Positions 1-7,969 are shown, counted from the stretch's first letter. The stretch is 29,976 bases of DNA from UBA7672 sp040398465 (GCA_040398465.1 JBBAUA010000043.1:1-29976), one strand, 5' to 3'. Program-made: numbers and translations. The notes: a model not told the origin generated them from the sequence alone.

Positions 1-152
1 TCGCCAACCCCTACGTCGCCGCCTCCCGCGGCTTCATCGACGACGTGATCATGCCGCACAACACGCGCAAACGCATCATCCGGGCGCTCCGCACGTTGAA
101 AACGAAGCAACTGTCAAACCCAGCGAAGAAGCATGACAACCTGCCGCTTTAG
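1..152 (+). CDS. C-terminal end of acyl-CoA (propionyl-CoA-type) carboxylase beta subunit, partial
   Basis: The open frame enters at base 3 and gives 49 residues before a TAG stop. They begin ANPYVAASRGFIDDVI, continue with TRKRIIRALRTLKTK and end KKHDNLPL. This is the usual ending of the carboxyltransferase (beta) subunit of biotin-dependent acyl-CoA carboxylases: an N-P-Y-x-A-A-x-R-G-x-I-D-D-V-I strand, an R-x-x-L-I-x-A-L helix and a K-K-H-x-N-x-P-L tail, as in PccB. PccB carboxylates propionyl-CoA to methylmalonyl-CoA. The substrate cannot be fixed from the tail alone, so methylcrotonyl-CoA or acetyl-CoA remain possible. The gene starts outside the window. Confidence 0.8.
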   Translation, partial: ANPYVAASRGFIDDVIMPHNTRKRIIRALRTLKTKQLSNPAKKHDNLPL

Positions 153-216
153 CCGCGGAAGCTATCCGTCGCCGGCTTAAGATCGCGGCATCGCGCCTCG
201 CAGGAAGGGATCTCGC

Positions 217-1128
217 TCAGCGGATTCCGTCACGGGGCAGGGTCTTCTTTTTGCCCTGCGCGTTCATGAGCTCCTTGACCAGCGGATTGGGAAATCGCCG
301 GGTCGGCGTGATGGCGTAGAACGTCTCTTTCAATCCGGGCAGGGGCCCGAACTCACGAAGGTCTCCCGCTGCCAGTTCGTCACGCACAACGATGGGTGGC
401 GCGACCGCCATGCCCAGGCCCTCGCGTGCGAGCAGGCGTACCATCGCCATGTCGTCGACTTCCGCAGCGATCAATGGCGTGACGCCGAGGCGTTCGGCGA
501 AAGCGTCAAACTCGCCGCGAATGTGGTTTTCAATGGTGGGGACAATCAGTGGGACCGTTTCCAGAAGGTGCTTCACCCCGGTTCGTTTTCCCCGCCCAAG
601 AGGGCGGCCCACAAGACTGATTGGCTGGTCCGCAAGGATGTGCGGCGTCCAGGCAGTCGTCTCATCGCGCGGTGGCAGGGTATTGGTCAGCAGGACATCA
701 ATGTGATGGCCGTCGAGCATGTGGAGAAGCTCTCGCATTGAACCTGAACGGATCACGATCCGCGCGTCAGCCCGGCCCACGACAGGCTGCAGGAACGTTA
801 CCTGAAAGTTTCGCGATAGTGTCGCCATCGCGCCAATCCGAACCGTGGTTCGCTTGGCCGTGTCGAGGCCCTTTACAGCGCTGACAAGTTCGTGCCCCGC
901 GTCGAAGATCGCTTCTGCGCGTTCAAGGACCAGGCGCCCAGCCTCGGTCAGAACAAGTCCGCGCCCGTGGCGGTCAAACAGATCGTGTCCAAGCTGTGCT
1001 TCGAGCGCCTGCACCTGCACCGACACGGCCGAGGGCGAGACGTTGAGCCGCTCGGCCGCCTTGGTGAGCGTGCCGGCCTGCGCAATGGCGAGGAAGTATC
1101 GGAGATGATGGTAGTTGAGTATGGTCAT
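217..1128 (-). CDS. LysR-family transcriptional regulator (NhaR-like)
   Basis: A 303-residue protein of normal LysR length. Residues 1-60 form the winged helix-turn-helix, with NYHHLRYFLAIAQAGTLTKAA, then a recognition helix around SPSAVSVQVQALE and the LFDRHGRGL turn. The rest is the two-lobed effector domain. The NYHHLRYF opening and R-x-G-R-G-L turn resemble NhaR. I chose the ATG at 1128 because the frame open further upstream (to 1407) adds 93 arginine-rich residues and runs into the divergent permease gene. No clear Shine-Dalgarno precedes it. It lies divergent from the SbtA-like permease with 161 bp between starts, the classic layout for a LysR regulator controlling its neighbour. The effector is unknown; sodium, bicarbonate or a related anion would be a guess from context. 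Confidence 0.9.
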   Translation of the reverse strand: MTILNYHHLRYFLAIAQAGTLTKAAERLNVSPSAVSVQVQALEAQLGHDLFDRHGRGLVLTEAGRLVLERAEAIFDAGHELVSAVKGLDTAKRTTVRIGAMATLSRNFQVTFLQPVVGRADARIVIRSGSMRELLHMLDGHHIDVLLTNTLPPRDETTAWTPHILADQPISLVGRPLGRGKRTGVKHLLETVPLIVPTIENHIRGEFDAFAERLGVTPLIAAEVDDMAMVRLLAREGLGMAVAPPIVVRDELAAGDLREFGPLPGLKETFYAITPTRRFPNPLVKELMNAQGKKKTLPRDGIR

Positions 1129-1289
1129 GTCGGTACTTATACAAAACAGAACGCTGCCTTGCAATATTTGAACTGGATGCAATGCAGCCCGGCGCCTAAG
1201 CCTCGCTCCAACCAAGTCTTTGGAGCGTCTTTTGCCTATCGTGCCATCCCCCCTGTGTAAGACTTGCGGCCAACTGAACCGGCTCGGGC
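1129..1289. promoter_or_regulatory. Divergent lysR / permease control region with two dyads
   Basis: The 161-bp divergent gap holds two symmetric elements. At 1159-1172 TTGCAATATTTGAA is a quasi-palindrome (10 of 14 positions) centred on AATATT, and it contains the T-N11-A signature of LysR sites (T1160, A1172). At 1204-1227 there is a perfect 8-bp inverted repeat, CGCTCCAA and TTGGAGCG, with an 8-base spacer. The first is the better regulator-site candidate. The second could be another site or a leader hairpin. The function of both is inferred from position and symmetry. Confidence 0.4.
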
Positions 1290-2264
1290 ATGCTTGATCT
1301 GTCAGCGAGTCTGGCGCTCCTGACCTCGCCTGCAGTGTTGTTCTTCTTCGTCGGCGCTGCAGCAGCCTTTGCTGGGTCCGATCTTGCGATACCCGAGCCG
1401 ATCGCAAAGACGATCTCGCTCTACCTGATGCTCTGCATAGGCTTCAAGGGCGGGGTGGAAGCGGGTGCTGCCGGCCTCAGCAATGACTTCATGGTCGCAG
1501 GCGCGATCGGACTTGGGCTTAGCGCGCTCATGCCGATCCCGGCCTTCTTGATCCTGAAGCTGATGCCGGGACTCGATCGGGCAACTGCGTGCGCGCTGGC
1601 GGCGACCTATGGTTCGGTATCAGTCGTAACCTTTGCCGCCGGCCAGCAGCATCTGGCGAGCGTTGGTCTTGCTCCGGACGGCTTCATGGCGGCGGTGCTC
1701 GCCCTGATGGAGGCGCCTGCGATCCTGACGGCCATTCTGCTGCTCAACCGCACGGGCGTCGCTGAACCGGGACAACGCAGCCATGTGTTGAAAGACGCGT
1801 TCTTCGGGGCTGCCACTGTCATGCTCTTAGGCAGCTTCCTGGTAGGAGTCATCTCGGGCACGGCCGGCCTCGCCAAGATAGAGCTCTTTGTCGGTCCGCT
1901 TTTTCAGGGTGTTCTCTGCTTTTTCCTGCTCGACCTCGGGCTGGTCGCCGCCCGACGACTGATGGAAGGTGGGCGCAAACTGACCACATGGGTGGTCGCT
2001 TTCGCCATGGGCTTCCCATTGATGTCGGCCAGCCTCGCGCTGGGCATCGCCTATCTCGCAGGGCTCGGGGAGGCGAACGCCGCTATGCTCACGATACTGG
2101 CTGGCTCAGCTTCATACATCGCCGTGCCTGCAGCCATGCGGCTCGCAGTCCCCAAGGCGGACCCTGGCGTATTCGTGACGGCGTCGCTCGCCATCACCTT
2201 CCCATTCAACCTTACGCTCGGCATCGCCCTCTATACTGCTGCAGCTAATTGGCTGTGGGGTTGA
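1290..2264 (+). CDS. SbtA-type sodium-dependent bicarbonate permease
   Basis: A 324-residue, very hydrophobic protein with roughly ten membrane segments in two similar halves. Recognisable SbtA-family features are the opening SPAVLFFFVGAAAAFAGSDLAIPE, the segment KTISLYLMLCIGFKGGVEA (the family's substrate/sodium region), ATYGSVSVVTFAAG in the first half and ILAGSASYIAVPAAMRLAVP in the second. SbtA proteins of cyanobacteria carry bicarbonate inward with sodium as part of the carbon-concentrating mechanism. Homologues in heterotrophs are common but poorly studied, so bicarbonate here is inferred. No PII-like SbtB partner lies next to it. The LysR gene is divergent, and a DUF6671 gene follows after 56 bp and is probably co-transcribed. 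The ATG at 1290 has only a weak ribosome site. Confidence 0.85.
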   Translation: MLDLSASLALLTSPAVLFFFVGAAAAFAGSDLAIPEPIAKTISLYLMLCIGFKGGVEAGAAGLSNDFMVAGAIGLGLSALMPIPAFLILKLMPGLDRATACALAATYGSVSVVTFAAGQQHLASVGLAPDGFMAAVLALMEAPAILTAILLLNRTGVAEPGQRSHVLKDAFFGAATVMLLGSFLVGVISGTAGLAKIELFVGPLFQGVLCFFLLDLGLVAARRLMEGGRKLTTWVVAFAMGFPLMSASLALGIAYLAGLGEANAAMLTILAGSASYIAVPAAMRLAVPKADPGVFVTASLAITFPFNLTLGIALYTAAANWLWG

Positions 2265-2320
2265 AGCACGCGTGGTCAGCAACTGCTCAGCGCAGAAAGG
2301 CAGAAAGGATTTCTCCGGTC

Positions 2321-3199
2321 ATGTTTCAGGGTTATCGGGACGCAACTGCCGCTCTTGCGACCATGCACGGCAAGGAGTTCGCCATAGCGCCGGCGATGCA
2401 CGCTCATCTGGGTCTCAATGTCATCACGCCACCACATCTGGACACCGATGCGTTTGGTACATTCACGGGCGAGATACCGCGTGTGGGAACGATGCGAGAA
2501 GTTGCGATCCGAAAGGCCCGGCTCGGCATGCGCGCAAGCGGCCTGAGCGTAGGGATCGCCAGCGAAGGGTCATTCGGTCCGCATCCGGTTGTGCCGTTTT
2601 TGCGCGCCGGGCTGGAGCTGATGGTCCTGGTCGACGAAACGCGCAATCTGATCATCGCGGAATCGCTGGTTGTAGATGAGATAGCTCACGAGGAGACTGT
2701 GGTTTCCAGCGCGTCCGAGCTGGAACTGTTCCTGACGCGGGCCAAGTTTCCGACGCACGCCCTTGTGGTAGCGCCAAGCCTGACCGCGAGTCCGTGGTGG
2801 AAGCTTCACCCAGAGCGCGCAAGCCCCCACAAAGGCATCGTGACATCTGGCGCACTTATCGACGCAGTCGCTCGCGCCGCGCGCATTTCAGAGGATGGGC
2901 GCGCCCGTGTCACGACCGACGTGCGCGCTCACATGAATCCAACGCGCATGCGGGCGATTGCTCGCCTGGCATCTTCGCTCGCTGCAAGGATCGCGACTGA
3001 ATGCCCAGAGTGCCACGCTCCAGGCTTTGGACGATCGGGGCCCGCTCTCGGATTGCCTTGCAGAGACTGCGGCGAAGAAAGCACCATCCCACGCGGCGAC
3101 ATCCTGAGGTGTGCCGCCTGTGAGCATCAGCGCGAAGAAAGACGTCTGCCGATCCGCGAGTTCGCCGAACCTGGTGAATGCCCTCGGTGCAACCCCTAG
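2321..3199 (+). CDS. DUF6671-family protein with C-terminal zinc-ribbon cysteines
   Basis: A 292-residue soluble protein. The N-terminal two thirds carry a distinctive set of motifs: ATMHGKEFAIAP (residues 13-24), DTDAFGTFTGEIPR (41-54), a K-x-x-x-G-M segment near 65-70 and GIASEGSFGPHP (78-89). I recognise these as DUF6671, a family with no established function. The conserved H, D, E and K in these loops look like an active or ligand site. The last 65 residues hold four C-x-x-C pairs (C228/C231, C247/C250, C264/C267, C287/C290), enough for two zinc ribbons. The ATG at 2321 is chosen because AAAGGA precedes it and family similarity starts at MFQGYRDATAALATMHGKE; an open frame extends 24 codons further upstream. 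It sits 56 bp after the permease gene, same strand, so an operon is likely. Confidence 0.85.
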   Translation: MFQGYRDATAALATMHGKEFAIAPAMHAHLGLNVITPPHLDTDAFGTFTGEIPRVGTMREVAIRKARLGMRASGLSVGIASEGSFGPHPVVPFLRAGLELMVLVDETRNLIIAESLVVDEIAHEETVVSSASELELFLTRAKFPTHALVVAPSLTASPWWKLHPERASPHKGIVTSGALIDAVARAARISEDGRARVTTDVRAHMNPTRMRAIARLASSLAARIATECPECHAPGFGRSGPALGLPCRDCGEESTIPRGDILRCAACEHQREERRLPIREFAEPGECPRCNP

Positions 3200-3396
3200 G
3201 AGACTAAAGAAGCCCGATCGCACTCCAAAGCTCGTTGAGGAGGGCTCTCGGCCACGGGTGTTCTGGCACGACTCGCGCCGTGAATGCTAAGCGCCAAGAA
3301 TTGCCCCATGTTCGATGGCCAGCCCACTTGGCTGATGCTCGTTGCTCGCAGCGGCTGCTCTGCGTGCGCCAATCCAACTTGCAAGTTAGTCTGTGA

Positions 3397-5292
3397 TCAG
3401 TCGCTCAAGCTGAAGGCGAGCAAAAGATTGCCGCCCTTCTGGCCAAATTTGTCATATCCCGATGTGGCATAGACAAGTTTTCCAGCAACGACCGGGCCGC
3501 TGGAGTCAATTGATCCTCCGTTGCCCGTAATGCCGTTGACAGCTTCGAACTGTCGATTGGTATCGAAGGTCCAGAGGATCGCTCCGTCACGCGTGGAGAA
3601 AGCTCTCAGTGACCCGTCGAGCGATCCGCCAAACACGACTCCTGGGGCGAGGGTCGCGGCGGCCGAGACGCCTGGCGAACAGCGCCATTTTGCGCCGTTG
3701 CAAACGTCCGGCAGGACAGTCGACCACAGGAGTCTTCCCGTCGCGATATCGAGCGCGTGCATCCCGGACTGCGCTGGCAGGTGAGCGTCTTTCGGATAAA
3801 CGGAGAGATCCGAGATCGGCACGAGCAGCGTCTTGCCATCCGTAGCCATGCCCCAGTGAACGCCGCCCATGATCCCGCCCCGACCAGGCTTCGCCTTCCA
3901 GACGACAGCGCCAGCCCTGTCAGGGTCAAGGCCGTAGACGTCGCCTGACTTCTGACCCGCAAGTACGATGGCGCGACCGCCCGGCAATTCGACGAGTATC
4001 GGCGCTGCGCCGAAGTCGTAGTCGGGTCCCGTGTTCACCGGACAGTTGGGGCCGGACGGGCAGGCAGCGTTCCAGACATCGTTCGCCGTCGCCTGGAAAG
4101 TCCAGACGATCCTGCCTGATGCCAGATCGAGCGCCATGATCGCGTCGCTCGTTGCTGTGGCTGGATGGGAATAGTTCTCGCCCGTGCCGATATAGAGGCG
4201 GCCGCGCCTGGGGTCGATGGTCGGTGTCGACCACACGGGTGCGCCCGAGGGGCCGGACTGATTTACGCCCGCACGATTGGTTCCTTGAACCTTGGGTGCC
4301 TCGGCAATGGTGTAGGTTTTCCAGACGGTCGCTCCCGTCTTTACGTCCAGCGCCGCCACCGCGCCACGGAACGTGCAGCAGGCGTATGCGCCATCCATCG
4401 CTGCAACGACCTCAAGCGAGGAGATTGGCACGTAAAGGCGCCCTTCGTGCAGGCGCATTGCTCCGGTAATCGTTGCCTGAGCGTGCGCGTCGGGCCGCAC
4501 CGTCCAGACGATCTGTCGTGTGGCGAGGTCGATTGCGTGAACCTGTCCGGCAATATCACCGAAATAGAGTGCGTCCGGTTCACCCGCTGCGTTTGTCCCC
4601 ACAATAAGCGGGGAGCGGATCTCCTTGTCCGATTGAACAGTCCAACGGGTGCATCCCGTTGCCGCATCAAGCGCGTAGACGGTTCCAAACTGGTCAGCCG
4701 TGAACAGGACATCGCCTGCGACCGTCGGCTGTACGCGCGAGCGCGTCGAGCCAGGGAATGCGAAGACCCATGCGAGCTTCAGGCCGCTGGCGTTCTCCGC
4801 ATCGACCAAGGTCTGGTCTTTGCCGACAGCGCGCCAGTTCTCCGGGCGCATTCCCCAGTCGAAAACCTTACCCGAAGTGGATGAGCGGGTCGGAGGCGCC
4901 GCGCAATAGGTTGCCGCAGCGCTCGCTTGGGTCTGGGGAGCGGACAGATACGTAGCCAATGTCTCCTTTTCGCCAGGAGAAAGGCCGCTGGCCTGCGCAG
5001 TCATGATCCCGGTCGTCATGGCCGCGAGAATGCGCTCGCGACTTAGCGCCGAGAGCGACTCGCGACGGGGCGCCTGGATGGCTCCCCCATCGTGACAGGT
5101 TGCGCACGCCCGTTCGTAAATGGAGGCGCCGGACAAGGTTGGTGTCGCTTGGGCTTCAGCTTCGATGGGCTGTGGTTGCTGCGCGCAGGCGGCCAGCAAT
5201 GCGGGCATCAGCCAAGCAGCCGCAAGCAACCGGCCGAGACGCGGGCGCCGTTCGGCCTCTGCCCGGAATCTACAGAGCTGATGGCTCATCAT
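3397..5292 (-). CDS. PQQ-dependent polyvinyl-alcohol-dehydrogenase-like quinohaemoprotein lipoprotein
   Basis: A 631-residue exported protein. A signal sequence ends in a lipobox (L33-A-A-C36), so a lipid-anchored periplasmic location is likely. Residues about 53-120 form a class I cytochrome c domain with the haem site C63-A-T-C66-H67 and candidate axial Met97 in MTTGIM. Residues about 145-630 form an eight-bladed PQQ propeller with repeated A-L-D-x-A-T-G and W-T or W-K blade motifs. Vicinal cysteines C305-C306 in ACCTFRG resemble those of PQQ dehydrogenases. This order, cytochrome then propeller, and the length match polyvinyl alcohol dehydrogenase (EC 1.1.2.6), which oxidises secondary alcohols of the polymer and passes electrons to cytochrome c. 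The true substrate is unknown. The first ATG at 5292 follows AGGACTGAAC. It is last in a leftward tetR-SDR-dehydrogenase cluster, 51 bp after the SDR gene. Confidence 0.88.
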   Translation of the reverse strand: MMSHQLCRFRAEAERRPRLGRLLAAAWLMPALLAACAQQPQPIEAEAQATPTLSGASIYERACATCHDGGAIQAPRRESLSALSRERILAAMTTGIMTAQASGLSPGEKETLATYLSAPQTQASAAATYCAAPPTRSSTSGKVFDWGMRPENWRAVGKDQTLVDAENASGLKLAWVFAFPGSTRSRVQPTVAGDVLFTADQFGTVYALDAATGCTRWTVQSDKEIRSPLIVGTNAAGEPDALYFGDIAGQVHAIDLATRQIVWTVRPDAHAQATITGAMRLHEGRLYVPISSLEVVAAMDGAYACCTFRGAVAALDVKTGATVWKTYTIAEAPKVQGTNRAGVNQSGPSGAPVWSTPTIDPRRGRLYIGTGENYSHPATATSDAIMALDLASGRIVWTFQATANDVWNAACPSGPNCPVNTGPDYDFGAAPILVELPGGRAIVLAGQKSGDVYGLDPDRAGAVVWKAKPGRGGIMGGVHWGMATDGKTLLVPISDLSVYPKDAHLPAQSGMHALDIATGRLLWSTVLPDVCNGAKWRCSPGVSAAATLAPGVVFGGSLDGSLRAFSTRDGAILWTFDTNRQFEAVNGITGNGGSIDSSGPVVAGKLVYATSGYDKFGQKGGNLLLAFSLSD

Positions 5293-5343
5293 GTTCAGTC
5301 CTTCTGGTTCGCGCCGACAGCGAAAGTCGCCTGCGCGAGCCGG

Positions 5344-6111
5344 CTAGTGGTTCACGGTCTTGACCATCGCGCCGTCGATCCGGAGGTTCGCGCCGGTGAT
5401 GAAGCCCGCTCGCGGACTTGCAAGGAAGGTTATTGCGTCAGCGACTTCCTCAGGCCGGCCATGGCGTCCCAGCGCGCTCATCTGCGCGGCGCGGTTGAAC
5501 AGATCTGGCTGGTGCTTGCGGATCTGATCCCAGACCCCGCCCTCGAAAAAGATCGGCCCCGGAGAAACCGCATTCACCCGGATGCCGGAGGGACCATGCT
5601 TGGCTGCAAGCTGGCCCATGTACGAGATCAGCGCGGCCTTCATCGTCCCATAGGCGCTTTCGCCGGGAGGCAGCACCATCAACGTTGCTGCGATTGATGA
5701 TACGAAAAGCAGCGACGTGTCCTTGCCGCGCGAAAGCAGGGGCAATGAGAGCTCAGCGAAACGGACGTGCTGCAGGAAGTCCGTTTCAAATGCTTCCCGC
5801 CAGCCATCTTCTCCCGACAGGGTGGGGCGCGTTGAGACGTTCGAAATTGCGATATCGATGCCGCCGAGTGCCGTGGAAGCGGCCTCGTGCCATTTGGTGA
5901 AGGCGTCCCGGTCGCGCACATCAAGCGCAGTGCCTGATGCGCGCACGCCAAGCGCGCTCAGGGCCTGAACGGTCTCAACGACACCTGACTCAGTCCGGGC
6001 GCAGATCGCTATGTCGACGCCTTCCCGTGCAAGACTCTCGGCGATGGCGCGCCCGATCCCTCTCGTGCCGCCTGTGACGATCGCCTTCTTGCCCTTCAGG
6101 CCCAGGTCCAT
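5344..6111 (-). CDS. SDR-family NAD(P)-dependent oxidoreductase
   Basis: A 255-residue classical short-chain dehydrogenase/reductase. The cofactor motif TGGTRGIG is at residues 13-20. ISNVS around residue 91 replaces the common NNAG. The catalytic serine is S139 in FVSSIAA and the Y-x-x-x-K pair is Y154/K158. The C-terminal pattern PEEVADAITFLASPRAGFITGANLRIDGA is typical of the family. It probably interconverts an alcohol and a ketone in the cytoplasm; the substrate cannot be read from sequence. The start at 6111 follows TGAGGG. It lies between the tetR gene (52 bp upstream) and the PQQ dehydrogenase (51 bp downstream), all leftward, so a shared transcript is likely, with the SDR acting on products of the periplasmic enzyme (inference). 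Confidence 0.93.
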   Translation of the reverse strand: MDLGLKGKKAIVTGGTRGIGRAIAESLAREGVDIAICARTESGVVETVQALSALGVRASGTALDVRDRDAFTKWHEAASTALGGIDIAISNVSTRPTLSGEDGWREAFETDFLQHVRFAELSLPLLSRGKDTSLLFVSSIAATLMVLPPGESAYGTMKAALISYMGQLAAKHGPSGIRVNAVSPGPIFFEGGVWDQIRKHQPDLFNRAAQMSALGRHGRPEEVADAITFLASPRAGFITGANLRIDGAMVKTVNH

Positions 6112-6163
6112 GGTTGTGTTCCCTCAGCTGCTACACAGTGTGTTTGATCGGCTGCTACTTGCC

Positions 6164-6784
6164 TCATCCCCGCGTGCGGACCCTTTCGGCGCCCGCGCTG
6201 ACCGCGCCGATGATCATCGCGCAGGTCGTGTCCTCGATCTCTTCCCTCCGTGCGCCGCCGCGCTGGATCAGTTCGCCTGCGGCGATCGTCAGACCAAGGC
6301 CGATTTCGGTAAGTTTCAAAGCGTGCGCATAGGTGACGTCGAACTCTCGCTGAATTCGTCTGGCGAGGTACCGCGCGTTGGCGTCATGTCCTCTCATACG
6401 GACCAGGCCCACAGCGTCGGTCAGGCTCGGTTCATTCATGAGACGCCGGAGAAGCGCTCCACGCTGCTCAATTTCAGAAAGCGCGATATGTGTCGTCGCC
6501 TTCACAAGCTCAGGAAACGTCTGTGCGCCTTGTGCGGCGCGCGCCTGTTCTGCCTGAATCCGGTTCAGGTCGGCTTCCAGAAGTTGTGCGAGCAGGCCCT
6601 TCCGGCTTTCGAAGTAGGCGTACACCAGCGCCTTCGAGACGCCAGCTTCCTCTGCAACCCGCTCCATGTTCAGGACATCAAGACCTTCAGACGTAATCAA
6701 GCGCGCCGCACATTCGAGGATCTGCGCACGACGTTCTTCGGGAGCGAGTCGCGTGCGGGTCCTGGGCTGACGCGGCGAGGCCAT
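6164..6784 (-). CDS. TetR-family transcriptional regulator
   Basis: A 206-residue TetR-type regulator. The DNA-binding domain spans about residues 15-65, with RRAQILECAARLI, the GLDVLNMERVAEEAGVS helix-turn-helix and the signature KALVYAYFESRKGLLAQLL. The C-terminal region (about 75-200) is an all-helical ligand-binding and dimer domain with little sequence identity to known groups. It is first in a leftward cluster with an SDR and a PQQ dehydrogenase and divergent from a VOC lipoprotein gene (147 bp between starts). The palindrome ATTAGTCTAAT in that gap is the likely operator, which would give autoregulation and control of both transcripts (inference). The ATG at 6784 lacks a strong ribosome site. 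Confidence 0.92.
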   Translation of the reverse strand: MASPRQPRTRTRLAPEERRAQILECAARLITSEGLDVLNMERVAEEAGVSKALVYAYFESRKGLLAQLLEADLNRIQAEQARAAQGAQTFPELVKATTHIALSEIEQRGALLRRLMNEPSLTDAVGLVRMRGHDANARYLARRIQREFDVTYAHALKLTEIGLGLTIAAGELIQRGGARREEIEDTTCAMIIGAVSAGAERVRTRG

Positions 6785-6828
6785 GGTCGGATCTCAATCG
6801 CTGGGCGGCGAGCTCACCGCTATTGACG

Positions 6829-6839
6829 ATTAGTCTAAT
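6829..6839. promoter_or_regulatory. Candidate TetR operator, perfect palindrome ATTAGTCTAAT
   Basis: ATTAG-T-CTAAT is a perfect 11-bp palindrome in the AT-rich part of the tetR/VOC divergent gap. On the plus strand it falls between a possible -35 (TTGACG, 6823-6828) and a possible -10 (TTTACT, 6846-6851) that are 17 bp apart, so a bound repressor would block transcription of the VOC gene. The operator role is inferred from symmetry and position. Confidence 0.5.
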
Positions 6840-6931
6840 AACGCTTTTACTCTGCTGGCAAGCCTGTTCGAAGTGCCTGTTTCCTGCCTCGCGTCCGCAA
6901 TTCAGCGATGAGCAATCGGGAGGGAAGACAA

Positions 6932-7969
6932 ATGATGTTCGACCGACGCAGAGCGCTTGGCGCGCTAGTCGCCCTTGGAGCCGCGGCTACCGCTGGTTGT
7001 TCAAACACGGGGGCAACAGCAGCGCCGCAGACGGACGCCGGTCCGGTCGTTCGCGGCATCAGCTATATCGGCATCTCGGTGAGCGACATCGACCGGACGG
7101 CAGCATATTTCTCAGGGGCGGGTGGGCTGATCGAGGTTGATCGAAGCGATCTGCGGGGTGCTGCGCTTGATCGGATCGGCGGAAAGACGATCCGCGCAAA
7201 GACGAGAACGCTGCGGAGCAACAACGGTCAGGTACGGCTGATGCAATTCGAGCGACCCGCTGCAGCAGCCCGCGCTGCCAAGGTCGTCCCCGTGCAGGGG
7301 CCGGGGATAACGCACGTTTGCTTCCAGTCGCCTGACAGCAAGCCGATCTTCCCGAAGTTTGTCGCCGCGGGGGCGAAGCCACTCTCGCGGACGGGTGATC
7401 TGGTGCAGCTGAGGCCTGATGTACCAGTGAAGTATGCCTACCTCCGCGACGCGGACGGGACGATGATTGAGATAGAGCAACTGCTGCTCGACAACCTGAA
7501 GTTCGATCACCGCATGCGGCACGTCGCGATCGCTTCGATGGATATCGACCGCACCGTCGCCTTCTACACCTCAGTTCTGGGCAAGGCTCCGCGCGAGCGC
7601 AGATCGAACCTTGTCAACAAGACGTTGGATATCACCGCCAATCTTGATGACATGAAACTGGACGTGGCGTGGTTTCAGGTGGGCAATCTGGAGCTCGAGA
7701 TCTGGGAGTACCTCAATCCGGCGCCGATACCAGCAACCGAGCCTCGGCCACTGGAGGCGCTCGGTCACAACATGATCGTCTTTGATGTATCTGATCCCGC
7801 GGCGGCGTTGCGGAGACTGCAGGAGGCCGGCGGGGTCGCCGTTGCAGCGCCGTCACCGATGGACGGCGGCCATATCGCGTTTGGGCGTGATCCGGACGGC
7901 AACCTGATCGGGTTCTTCCGGCCCGGAACCAACGCCTCTCCATTCTCGACGCTTGGCCTCGTCTACTGA
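6932..7969 (+). CDS. Two-domain VOC-fold (glyoxalase/extradiol dioxygenase-like) exported lipoprotein
   Basis: A 345-residue protein with an export signal: MMFDRRRALGALVALG has consecutive arginines before a hydrophobic stretch, and a lipobox (T-A-G-C23) follows, suggesting a Tat-exported lipoprotein. Two VOC domains follow, each of two beta-alpha-beta-beta-beta modules, starting near VRGISYIGISVSDID and MRHVAIASMDID. VOC metal sites use His/Glu on the first and last strands of modules. In the second domain His (MRHVAI), Glu (ELEIWEY) and His (LGHNMIVF) are present but the last position reads DGNLIGFF with no acid. The first domain keeps His (ITHVCF) and Glu (MIEIEQ) only. The ATG at 6932 is chosen because GGGAGGGA lies just upstream; an ATG at 6908 is also open. 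The gene is divergent from the tetR-SDR-PQQ dehydrogenase cluster. The reaction is unknown. Confidence 0.85.
   Translation: MMFDRRRALGALVALGAAATAGCSNTGATAAPQTDAGPVVRGISYIGISVSDIDRTAAYFSGAGGLIEVDRSDLRGAALDRIGGKTIRAKTRTLRSNNGQVRLMQFERPAAAARAAKVVPVQGPGITHVCFQSPDSKPIFPKFVAAGAKPLSRTGDLVQLRPDVPVKYAYLRDADGTMIEIEQLLLDNLKFDHRMRHVAIASMDIDRTVAFYTSVLGKAPRERRSNLVNKTLDITANLDDMKLDVAWFQVGNLELEIWEYLNPAPIPATEPRPLEALGHNMIVFDVSDPAAALRRLQEAGGVAVAAPSPMDGGHIAFGRDPDGNLIGFFRPGTNASPFSTLGLVY

Noticed and set aside
1129..1407. 93-codon upstream extension of the LysR gene
   Set aside because: Overlaps the divergent permease and its promoter; the LysR fold begins exactly at the ATG at 1128.
3389..3404. TGTGA followed by a weak second half-site near 3390
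   Set aside because: The right half (GCTCA) matches TCACA at only three of five positions, unlike the two perfect sites.
3284..3472. 62-codon plus-strand frame overlapping the 3' end of the PQQ dehydrogenase
   Set aside because: Cysteine-rich without family motifs, overlaps the C-terminus of a certain gene and has no ribosome site.
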